Below are positions 1 to 5,799 of a stretch of 6,291 nucleotides of DNA, one piece after another (position 1 is the stretch's first letter; each line of letters opens with the position of its first letter). Under the pieces are notes generated by a model. That model saw only the letters and a program-made list of their open reading frames with translations, did not search any database and was not told the origin of the DNA. The translations under genes were made by a program, and so were the position numbers. Source of the stretch: Rhodospirillaceae bacterium (lineage in GTDB: Bacteria; Pseudomonadota; Alphaproteobacteria; MPNO01; UBA2964); the NCBI GenBank assembly GCA_002724505.1, contig PBOV01000054.1:13207-19497 (forward strand), in the 5' to 3' direction.

Positions 1-19
1 ACCTTTTGGGGGGTCGACA

Positions 20-1063
20 ATGAATAAGTTAAGTTATGGTCTTGGGTTCGTTTCTGCTGCACTTGTTGCAGCTGCAGCAACCTCGGCATTTGCGGCAGCG
101 AAGACACTCAATACAGTGACGGCGTTGCAACAGACTAATATTTTGGCAAAGTCTTATTTAAAGACATTCGTGGGTCCAGCAAATACCTTGGGCAAAGGGC
201 TGATCCAGGTTAAAAATCTCGGTGGTCAAGAAATTGTTCCGCCACGTAAAGCTGCTGCTGCCCTGAAGCGAGGACAATTTGATATTTTAAGTTGTCCGAC
301 GGCATACTACATTGGCACGGTTCCGGAGGGTTACGGGCTACTTGCAAGTAACCAAGGTCCATCAACTTTGCGCGCAAATGGTGGTTTTAAACTTCTCCAA
401 AAAATTTATAAGGAGAAAGCCGGTTCTCATTTACTGGCATGGGGTGAGAACTTAACCTCTTACTACATGTATTTGGCCAAGAAACCAAAGATGGGTAAAG
501 ATGGTGTTCTAAATCTTACGGGCATGAAAATGCGCGCAACTGGTACTTACCGTCCGTTATTCCGTGCTCTCGGGGCAACGACCGTTAACATTAAATCCAG
601 TGAGATTTTTACTGCTATGCAACGCAAAACCGTTGATGGTTATGGCATGACTGACAGTGCTCTAATTGCAATAGGCTTGCAGTCGGTTACAAATTATAGA
701 GTTTGGCCTAACTTTTATGTGACAAACCAAGTTGTTACAATGAACCTTAATACTTGGAATTCTTTGACACAGAAACAACGTGATTTCTTGAATAACCTTG
801 CTTTACATTATGAGACATCTTCAGTTCTCTACGTGGAGCTTGAGCGTCAAAAAGAAGAAATTATCATTGCTAAAACCAACAAGCCCAAGACAATTAAACT
901 AAAGGGTGCAGCAGCAAAGAAATATTTAGCAATTGCTTATGCTGAGGTTTGGAAAGAGTTAAAGAAACGTTCCAAATATCATGATCAGCTTAAACCGTTG
1001 TTGTACATTCAAGGAAAACCAAATCGGCAAATTGATTTTGGCGATGACCGTTTAATAAAATAA
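20..1063 (+). CDS. dctP: TRAP transporter substrate-binding protein (DctP family)
   Basis: This is the periplasmic solute receptor of a tripartite ATP-independent periplasmic transporter. It captures a substrate, usually a carboxylate, and delivers it to the membrane subunits encoded just downstream. The 347 aa length is normal for the family. Residues 1-25 form a Sec signal peptide: a Lys near the start, a hydrophobic Ala/Val-rich core, and an A-F-A cleavage site before residue 26. The family's core motif is visible around residues 168-190 (GMKMRATGTYRPLFRALGA). R172 sits where DctP proteins carry the Arg that forms a salt bridge with the substrate carboxylate. It is followed by the typical SSEIFTAMQRKTVDG stretch at 193-207. 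The ATG at 20 is chosen because it gives the complete signal peptide and follows a G-run (positions 8-13) that can serve as a ribosome site. The mature protein is notably Lys-rich, and the gene looks more AT-rich than its neighbours. The ligand cannot be deduced. Confidence 0.95.
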   Translation: MNKLSYGLGFVSAALVAAAATSAFAAAKTLNTVTALQQTNILAKSYLKTFVGPANTLGKGLIQVKNLGGQEIVPPRKAAAALKRGQFDILSCPTAYYIGTVPEGYGLLASNQGPSTLRANGGFKLLQKIYKEKAGSHLLAWGENLTSYYMYLAKKPKMGKDGVLNLTGMKMRATGTYRPLFRALGATTVNIKSSEIFTAMQRKTVDGYGMTDSALIAIGLQSVTNYRVWPNFYVTNQVVTMNLNTWNSLTQKQRDFLNNLALHYETSSVLYVELERQKEEIIIAKTNKPKTIKLKGAAAKKYLAIAYAEVWKELKKRSKYHDQLKPLLYIQGKPNRQIDFGDDRLIK

Positions 1064-1077
1064 CTTGAATTAAGTTA
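1061..1077 (+). repeat. Small AT-rich inverted repeat between dctP and dctQ
   Basis: TAACTT (1061-1066) and AAGTTA (1072-1077) are perfect inverted copies around a 5-nt loop, starting at the dctP stop codon. In RNA this would be a weak 6-bp stem. It has no U-tract, so it is not a convincing terminator. In TRAP operons the receptor is often made in excess of the permease, and a 3' stem after dctP could contribute by protecting the upstream mRNA; that role is inference. Confidence 0.3.
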
Positions 1078-1094
1078 ACTAGGGAGTATAGCCG

Positions 1095-1613
1095 GTGCTT
1101 GAAGCCTTTGACAGGCAGCTCGGTGTAATTGTGAGGGCGCTCGCGTGGTTCGCGTGCGCCCTCATTCCCTGTATGTTCACCATGATCGTAATTGATGTAT
1201 CAATTCGATCACTGGGGTTCAGACCACCACTCTTTACGTCATCTGTAGTGGAATACGCATTACTCTATCTGGCTATGTTTTCAGCACCGTGGTTAGCCCG
1301 TGAGAGAGGACATGTGGTCATCGAGGCTCTTGTGACCATGATGCCAAATTTTATACGCCTTCCGCTTGCTAAAATTGTTTATCTCACGACGGCGATAGCC
1401 TGTTTCCTGTTTGCCTATCTATGCTGGGGAATTTTTGCTGATTACTGGGTAGGAGGGGAGCTTGATGTGCGGGGCATCGATATGCCCTACTGGCTGCAAT
1501 TTTTGCCGTTGCCAATATGTTTTGGTTTGGTCGGCCTTGAATTCTGCATGTATCTGATTGGAGTGCGGTCTTACTATTCTTATGACCTAGGCGAAGTAAA
1601 GGATGGCGTCTAG
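1095..1613 (+). CDS. dctQ: TRAP transporter small permease subunit (DctQ family)
   Basis: This is the small integral membrane subunit of the TRAP transporter, which pairs with DctM and helps dock the loaded binding protein. The 172 aa length and four hydrophobic segments fit the family: roughly residues 12-36, 50-67, 91-116 and 134-157. The loop after the second segment carries the characteristic A-R-E-R-G-H-V-V-I-E pattern (68-77), which is the most conserved stretch of DctQ proteins. Translation starts at a GTG at 1095, supported by an AGGGAG ribosome site at 1081-1086 with 8 nt spacing. The gene begins 31 bp after dctP and ends 2 bp before dctM, so the three are almost certainly one transcript. 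Both the family assignment and the start are well supported. Confidence 0.93.
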   Translation: MLEAFDRQLGVIVRALAWFACALIPCMFTMIVIDVSIRSLGFRPPLFTSSVVEYALLYLAMFSAPWLARERGHVVIEALVTMMPNFIRLPLAKIVYLTTAIACFLFAYLCWGIFADYWVGGELDVRGIDMPYWLQFLPLPICFGLVGLEFCMYLIGVRSYYSYDLGEVKDGV

Positions 1614-1615
1614 TT

Positions 1616-2926
1616 ATGGAATGGTATGCTGCAGGGGGTCTACTTTTAGGGTGTGTTGTGGGTGGCATGGCCCTCGGATTTCCCGTGGCGATAACCTTTA
1701 TGATTACCAATGTTATTGGAATTTTCATGTTCTCTGGCGGGTGGCCGGTCCTTCCCCAGATCGCGGATAACGCCACTAATCTAATTACCTCATTCACGCT
1801 TTCGCCCATTCCAATGTTCATATTGATGGGCTCTATGTTTTTCCATACCGGTTTAGCACTCAAGGTTTTCGACGCACTTGATAAGCTATTAGGTAAGATT
1901 CCTGGACGCCTATGCTATCTCACGGTTATTGGGGGCTCGTTGTTTTCTACCTTGACTGGTTCAACAATGGCCAATACCGCGATGTTGGGTTCTTTACTTG
2001 TGCCTGAGATGACGCGTCGAGGATATAATAAGAAAATGTCCATGGGTCCAATTCTAGGGACCGGTGGTCTAGCAATGATTATTCCGCCATCCTCACTGGG
2101 TGTTCTGCTTGCAAGTATCGCGCAAGTGGATGTAGGGCGACTATTGATTGCTGGACTTTTGCCAGGAATTGTCTTGGCTTGTCTTTACGCAGGAATGATC
2201 ACATATCAACTCTGGCGCGACCCGACAGCTGCGCCTAGTTACGACGTTGAACCGACCTCTCTTCGAGAAAAAATCTATCAAATCGTGGTCAATATTTTAC
2301 CTATGGGCCTTGTCGTTTTCATGGTCATTGGGTTTATAGTTCTGGGGTGGGCCACGCCATCAGAATCTGCATCATTCGGCGTTGTCGGTGTTTTTATTCT
2401 GGCTGCAGCGCGACGGGCCCTTACCTGGAAAGCCTTTAGTACATCACTAATGGGAACAATCCGTGTGGCGGGTATGGTGTTCTTTATTTTGATGAACTCA
2501 ACCGTTTTTAGCCAGCTTTTGTCTATGTCGGGTGCTAGTAAGGGTTTGGTGACCTGGGCTACAGGTTTTGAAGTTGCGCCGATCGTAATTCTTACCTGTA
2601 TGTTCTTAGTTCTTATCCTGTTAGGTATGTTTATGGACCAGGTGTCCATGATGCTTATTACGGTGCCAATATTTTATCCCTTGGCAACCTCATTGGGCTA
2701 TGATCCGATTTGGTTCTCGCTAATTGTCTTAATGTCATTGGAAATGGCAGCAACAACTCCACCATTTGGCCTTCTGTTATTTATAATGTTGGGGATGGTA
2801 AAGGGAACGACGTTGTTTCAGGTTGCCTCCGCGGCAATTCCATTCCTATTTTGCGATTTGATCCTGATCATTATCCTTGTAATAGCGCCAGGGTTGGGGC
2901 TCTGGTTGCCAAGCCTTATGGGATAG
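1616..2926 (+). CDS. dctM: TRAP transporter large permease subunit (DctM family)
   Basis: This is the large membrane subunit that forms the ion-coupled transport path of the TRAP system. Its 436 aa and many hydrophobic segments agree with the usual 425-440 aa DctM. Family motifs are all present: SPIPMFILMG (63-72), a Gly/Ser/Thr-rich stretch around 106-126, IIPPSS (155-160), ATPSESAS (246-253), GMFMDQVSMM (337-346) followed by the P-I-F-Y-P signature (351-355), and TTPPFGLLLF (380-389). These belong to the paired helical hairpins that line the substrate site in the ion-transporter superfamily. The ATG at 1616 lies 2 bp after the dctQ stop. An AAAGGA at 1598-1603, inside dctQ, is the likely ribosome site with 12 nt spacing, so translation is probably coupled. 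The gene converges with the PF06684 gene; only 11 bp separate the two stop codons, with no visible terminator between them. Confidence 0.96.
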   Translation: MEWYAAGGLLLGCVVGGMALGFPVAITFMITNVIGIFMFSGGWPVLPQIADNATNLITSFTLSPIPMFILMGSMFFHTGLALKVFDALDKLLGKIPGRLCYLTVIGGSLFSTLTGSTMANTAMLGSLLVPEMTRRGYNKKMSMGPILGTGGLAMIIPPSSLGVLLASIAQVDVGRLLIAGLLPGIVLACLYAGMITYQLWRDPTAAPSYDVEPTSLREKIYQIVVNILPMGLVVFMVIGFIVLGWATPSESASFGVVGVFILAAARRALTWKAFSTSLMGTIRVAGMVFFILMNSTVFSQLLSMSGASKGLVTWATGFEVAPIVILTCMFLVLILLGMFMDQVSMMLITVPIFYPLATSLGYDPIWFSLIVLMSLEMAATTPPFGLLLFIMLGMVKGTTLFQVASAAIPFLFCDLILIIILVIAPGLGLWLPSLMG

Positions 2927-2937
2927 GTGTGTTCCGA

Positions 2938-3513
2938 TTAGGTCAAACCATCGTCGCCTATAATTGCGTTAGCCTCCAAGCCTCCAACACGTGCATTTAA
3001 TTGTCCACGATTTGCATAGCAACAAATGATCCCAATTTCGTCTGGTAGAGGAGCGTCAGGGATCATTACAGTCATGGTGTCATAGTGCGACCGCACATAA
3101 AGGGCATCTTTATGTGCCAAGGGTACATCTATAATCCCGCCTGTATCCATACGCTTTGAAGTTGATGCTATCCATGCAGCGCCCCCTCCAGCAGCAGCTC
3201 GCATGGTGTTGCCGTATATGGTCGTCACCATCGCCGCGCCATGCTGCTGTTCGCCGGCTGTCCCAACAACAGAAGCTTTACCATAACTTTGCATGGCGTA
3301 AGGTTTCATAGCATTATTAGCTAATTCAGTAATCTGCGTGCCAAGGGCTTCACTTGCCGCAGTCAGCGATGATAGATCTTCTTGGTACGCTTTACCCGAA
3401 TAGGGGTTTTTCACAATTGCGATGACTGCAACCTTTCGCAAGGGGGGGTCTTCCGGCTGGCCGGCTTCGCTGTAGGTTTCCTCAATCGCCGTTATGATTT
3501 TGCGGATATGCAT
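2938..3513 (-). CDS. Amino acid synthesis family protein (AA_synth, PF06684/DUF1185)
   Basis: This 191 aa protein matches the AA_synth family (formerly DUF1185), whose known structures have a chorismate-mutase-like/YjgF-like fold and whose biochemical reaction is, to my knowledge, not established. The family's hallmark motifs appear in order: NPYSGKAYQEDL (36-47), GKASVVGTAGEQQHGAAM (78-95), the Gly-rich AGGGAAWI (108-115) with S-K (119-120), VPLAHKDALYVRSHYDTM (130-147), DAPLPDEIG (153-161), and ARVGGLE near the C-terminus (174-180). Length is normal and no part is missing. The ATG is preceded by AAGGAA (complement of 3522-3527) at 8 nt, which overlaps the stop codon of the upstream amidohydrolase gene. 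The two genes are 12 bp apart and co-directional, so they form an operon and translation is probably coupled. The conserved His and polar residues suggest an enzyme or ligand-binding protein acting alongside the amidohydrolase; that partnership is inferred from context only. Confidence 0.88.
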   Translation of the reverse strand: MHIRKIITAIEETYSEAGQPEDPPLRKVAVIAIVKNPYSGKAYQEDLSSLTAASEALGTQITELANNAMKPYAMQSYGKASVVGTAGEQQHGAAMVTTIYGNTMRAAAGGGAAWIASTSKRMDTGGIIDVPLAHKDALYVRSHYDTMTVMIPDAPLPDEIGIICCYANRGQLNARVGGLEANAIIGDDGLT

Positions 3514-3525
3514 GAGATGATTTCC

Positions 3526-4722
3526 TTAGTGTGCGGCGCCAGAAAAATCGAATGGAACGTTATTTCTGATCGTTTGGATCTTCCGTGTGGTTGGTGGCGT
3601 ATTTCGACTTCGTCCTATAAATCTTGGGATTCCGTCAGTGAAAACAGCACCTACGGCCGCTAAATCACCATGTTTAATTGCATCGAGGGCAGTTTTCTTG
3701 CTACCACCCAGTGGGGCATCAATAAGTAATACATCGGCGTCTTTCCCTCGCTCTATAAAGCCCGAATTCAATCGGTATATTTTAGCAACACTACCTGTCG
3801 CTGCAGCAATCATCCATTCTGCCGGATAATCGGAAAGAGTGGCCATCTCGGTTACCGACTTGATCATTCCGAGCGGCATAACCCCGGTACCTGTTGGTGT
3901 ATCGGTTGCAATTAAAAAACGGTCAAACTGCCCGTTTTCAACGGCAAGGTTGAGACACATCAAAGCAGTGCGAATATTTCCTGCCTGACATATCTGCAGC
4001 GCGATATTAGTTTCGTTGACGATCATAGGAAAATCTTTGTCCGGCATGGCAATTGGCCCGCCATTGATGTGGAAGGAGACGTCTGGGCGCATGTCCATCA
4101 GGTGCTTACCGATGATAGGGGAAGAGCCGGGAATGGATGCTCCTCCGGTATGGCAATTAACTAACATGCCAGCTCTTTGAGCCATTCTGACTAGGGGCGT
4201 GTAATCGAACGGTGTTTTTACCGCGCCAAATCCCGCCTTAGCAAACCAGATACCTTTTTTTGCTACCTCATTAAAATCTTTTTGGGTTAGACCAGGTTCT
4301 AAAATGATACAGCCCCCATAAACTCGAGCGCCGCCAGGCCGAAGATTATCAAAACTCTTCTTGGCAGCAACTGCGAGCGCCTTCACCCCCTCAGGGTCAG
4401 TCGGACGCCCAGGCACATGAACCTCGCTTGCTGATAGGCAGCTGGTTACTCCACCATGAAGATAGCTCTCGATGAACCCAACAGTTTTTTGCCGGGGTGT
4501 GTAATCTCCAAAGGCAATATGCACTTGGGAATCAATAAGGCCGGGGCAAGCCGTCGTTTTGTTGGCATCGACAACGACATCGCAACTCTTCAATTCCGAC
4601 TTGCTAAGGCTACCAATTTTGCGAATTTTCCCTTTGTCCATCAGGATACAATCACCTTTTGCGAATGGCTTGCGCCAGTCTCCGGTAACAATAGTCTTGA
4701 TATTAACGATGGCAGTTTTCAT
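3526..4722 (-). CDS. Enamidase-type cyclic amidohydrolase with altered metal-ligand positions
   Basis: This 398 aa protein belongs to the amidohydrolase superfamily and closely resembles enamidase of Eubacterium barkeri, which hydrolyses 6-oxo-1,4,5,6-tetrahydronicotinate to 2-formylglutarate and ammonia. Shared signatures, compared from memory, are GDYTPRQKT (72-80), LHGGVTS (88-94), a PGRP run (104-107), HTGGASIPGSS (191-201), HINGGP (218-223), TDTPTGTG (273-280), and SRNTPP (372-377). The small beta-sandwich domain is formed by the N-terminal ~60 and C-terminal ~80 residues around a TIM barrel. Retained metal-ligand candidates are H68, H191, H218 and D274. Two positions differ: the first His of the H-x-H motif is Gln (Q66), and the bridging Glu recalled for enamidase aligns with Lys (K162). 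The ATG at 4722 follows AAGGAG (complement of 4731-4736) at 8 nt. It is the first gene of a two-gene operon. Family membership is firm; exact substrate, and even catalysis, are uncertain because of the changed ligands. Confidence 0.88.
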   Translation of the reverse strand: MKTAIVNIKTIVTGDWRKPFAKGDCILMDKGKIRKIGSLSKSELKSCDVVVDANKTTACPGLIDSQVHIAFGDYTPRQKTVGFIESYLHGGVTSCLSASEVHVPGRPTDPEGVKALAVAAKKSFDNLRPGGARVYGGCIILEPGLTQKDFNEVAKKGIWFAKAGFGAVKTPFDYTPLVRMAQRAGMLVNCHTGGASIPGSSPIIGKHLMDMRPDVSFHINGGPIAMPDKDFPMIVNETNIALQICQAGNIRTALMCLNLAVENGQFDRFLIATDTPTGTGVMPLGMIKSVTEMATLSDYPAEWMIAAATGSVAKIYRLNSGFIERGKDADVLLIDAPLGGSKKTALDAIKHGDLAAVGAVFTDGIPRFIGRSRNTPPTTRKIQTIRNNVPFDFSGAAH

Positions 4723-4730
4723 CTAGGTGA

Positions 4731-4736
4731 CTCCTT
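4731..4736 (-). promoter_or_regulatory. Strong ribosome binding site of the amidohydrolase gene
   Basis: Read on the minus strand this is AAGGAG, a near-perfect Shine-Dalgarno sequence 8 nt before the ATG at 4722. It fixes the start codon and is the clearest ribosome site in the window. Confidence 0.75.
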
Positions 4737-4750
4737 GAATTTAATAAACG

Positions 4751-4779
4751 ATTTTGTGGGGAGAGATTGCACGGGTCAA
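4751..4779 (-). promoter_or_regulatory. Predicted sigma70-type promoter for the amidohydrolase/AA_synth operon
   Basis: On the minus strand, TTGACC (complement of 4774-4779) matches 5 of 6 bases of the -35 consensus. CAAAAT (complement of 4751-4756) matches 4 of 6 of the -10 consensus. The spacer is exactly 17 bp. The predicted transcript would start near 4744, giving a leader of about 22 nt that contains the AAGGAG ribosome site. The -35 box lies inside the inverted repeat at 4765-4785, so a protein bound there would be expected to block this promoter. Confidence 0.5.
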
Positions 4780-4785
4780 GCAATC
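4765..4785. promoter_or_regulatory. Inverted repeat, candidate operator in the divergent control region
   Basis: GATTGC (4765-4770) and GCAATC (4780-4785) are perfect inverted half-sites separated by 9 bp, a centre-to-centre distance of 15 bp. The element sits between two divergently transcribed genes and covers the predicted -35 box of the minus-strand operon. That placement fits a dimeric repressor site. No regulator gene is visible in the window, so the binding protein is unknown. Confidence 0.4.
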
Positions 4786-4796
4786 GGTGCCTGATC

Positions 4797-4825
4797 TTGT
4801 TGGTATTTTACACTATTGATATTCT
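4797..4825 (+). promoter_or_regulatory. Weak candidate promoter for the crotonase gene
   Basis: TTGTTG (4797-4802) and TATTCT (4820-4825) lie 17 bp apart and match 3/6 and 4/6 of the sigma70 boxes. They are followed by about 37 nt before the ATG at 4863. The match is poor and could be chance in an AT-rich spacer, but a promoter must lie somewhere in 4723-4862 unless the gene is read from elsewhere. Confidence 0.25.
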
Positions 4826-4862
4826 TCGTATGGGGTAAAAATGAAAAACAAAGGTAAAAACC

Positions 4863-4967
4863 ATGGCTGTTAAGAAATTTAATTCGATCTTGGTAGAAAG
4901 AGGTAAGGGCACCCAAAAGGGGATCACCTGGTTAATTCTCAATCGACCTGAAAGCGGAATGCAATGA
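4863..4967 (+). pseudogene. N-terminal fragment of the frameshifted crotonase
   Basis: This reading frame encodes the missing first 30 or so residues of the crotonase. It starts at ATG 4863, preceded by AAAGG at 4850-4854, and reads MAVKKFNSILVERG followed by the typical beta-strand ITWLILNRPE. It then runs into a TGA at 4965-4967. Crotonases of this type normally continue N-R-P-E-K-R-N-A-M-S. Adding one A to the AAA run at 4951-4953 restores exactly that sequence and joins this frame to the long frame downstream. The fragment is therefore the 5' end of one gene, not a separate peptide. The break is either a true mutation or a homopolymer sequencing/assembly error. The restored protein would be 309 aa. 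Confidence 0.8.
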
Positions 4968-5791
4968 GCCCTGAGCTACATTTTGAAATGAATGAGGCTC
5001 TTGATTCATTGTCGGAGGATCCAAAAACCCAAGTTTTGGTCCTCACGGGGGCGGGTAAAGCTTTTTCTGCCGGGCAAGACCTTGCCCTATATTTTCGCGC
5101 CAACGAAAAAGACCCAATTAACCGGGTGCGCACGCAGAAAGCATCACATGCCTGGCGTTGGGAAAAGCTTGTTAATTTTCCAAAACCGACGATCGCTATG
5201 GTCAACGGTTATTGCTTTGGCGGCGCGTTTACGCAGCTATGCGCTTGTGATTTTGCAATCTCTTCAAACACTGCGACCTATGGGCTATCAGAAGTGAATT
5301 GGGGGATTATTCCCGGTGGAATAGTGAGCTGGAATGTCGCTGATGTGCTGAGCTATCGCGACGCCCTCTATTACGCGGTAACCGGGGATCCCTTCGACGG
5401 CAAAACGGCTGAAAAAATCCGGTTGGTTAATTATTCGGTGCCGGCTTCAAAACTTAAAGCCGAGACGGTTAAGCTTGCTAAAAAACTTATGACTAAGAGC
5501 CCTAACGCTATGCGCTATACTAAAGAAGCGATCCGCGCCGTACGTCGGATGGGGGTCAACGAGGCGGATGATTATCTGACTGTCAAAAACCAAGCCTGTA
5601 AAATGACGGATATGATCCCCGGTCGAGATGAAGGTATGAGGCAATTTCTAGATGAAAAGAGTTACCGCCCAGGTTTAGGGCAACTTGATTTAAAGAAGGC
5701 CGCCCGCCGTAAAGCTGCGGTCGCCAGCGCCCCAAAGCCGACTACAAGGGTGCGGTCGTCCCGTAAAAGATCACTCAAGAAAAAGAGATAA
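4964..5791 (+). CDS. Crotonase-family enzyme, hydroxycinnamoyl-CoA hydratase/lyase-like (5' end frameshifted)
   Basis: This 275 aa frame is the main body of an enoyl-CoA hydratase/isomerase-fold protein; residue numbers here follow the restored 309 aa protein that begins at 4863. It most resembles 4-hydroxycinnamoyl-CoA (feruloyl-CoA) hydratase/lyase, which converts such thioesters to an aromatic aldehyde and acetyl-CoA. The two oxyanion-hole segments are SAGQDL (69-74) and CFGGAFT (118-124), and the catalytic Glu is E144 in LSEVNWG. Against the Pseudomonas enzyme, Glu143 (here E144) and Tyr75 (here Y77) are kept, Ser123 is Thr (T124), Met70 is Gln (Q72), and Tyr239, which contacts the ring hydroxyl, is Thr (T240). 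Related but different substrate use is therefore likely. The family's usual C-terminal pattern RDEGMRQFLDEKSYRPG is present (255-271), and is followed by an extra Lys/Arg-rich tail (278-309). The ATG at 4964 is internal and an artefact of the frameshift. The gene is divergent from the amidohydrolase operon. Confidence 0.85.
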   Translation: MSPELHFEMNEALDSLSEDPKTQVLVLTGAGKAFSAGQDLALYFRANEKDPINRVRTQKASHAWRWEKLVNFPKPTIAMVNGYCFGGAFTQLCACDFAISSNTATYGLSEVNWGIIPGGIVSWNVADVLSYRDALYYAVTGDPFDGKTAEKIRLVNYSVPASKLKAETVKLAKKLMTKSPNAMRYTKEAIRAVRRMGVNEADDYLTVKNQACKMTDMIPGRDEGMRQFLDEKSYRPGLGQLDLKKAARRKAAVASAPKPTTRVRSSRKRSLKKKR

Positions 5792-5799
5792 AGGGAATG

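Noticed and set aside
1384..1863. 159-codon open frame on the minus strand across dctQ and dctM
   Set aside because: It is antisense to two clear TRAP genes, with no recognisable domain and a composition typical of a shadow frame.
2278..2649. 123-codon minus-strand open frame within dctM
   Set aside because: It lies wholly antisense to conserved dctM membrane segments, and no family is recognised.
2710..3000. 96-codon plus-strand frame across the dctM end and the PF06684 gene end
   Set aside because: It overlaps two well-supported genes and has no family features.
3382..3663. 93-codon plus-strand frame opposite the PF06684 start and amidohydrolase end
   Set aside because: It is a shadow of the minus-strand operon.
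4456..4794. 112-codon plus-strand frame running through the divergent region
   Set aside because: Most of it is antisense to the amidohydrolase N-terminus, and it would run across the promoter region.
4841..4873. 10-codon open frame (MKNKGKNHGC) just before the crotonase
   Set aside because: It has a plausible G-rich leader but is too short, overlaps the real start at 4863, and shows no leader-peptide logic such as repeated codons for one amino acid with an attenuator.
4948..4967. Programmed frameshift, or ATGA stop-start coupling, joining the two crotonase frames
   Set aside because: No canonical X-XXY-YYZ slippery heptamer is present in the reading frame and no downstream stem is obvious. 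The ATGA overlap follows from the missing A, because the ATG at 4964 is an ordinary internal Met codon of the family motif.
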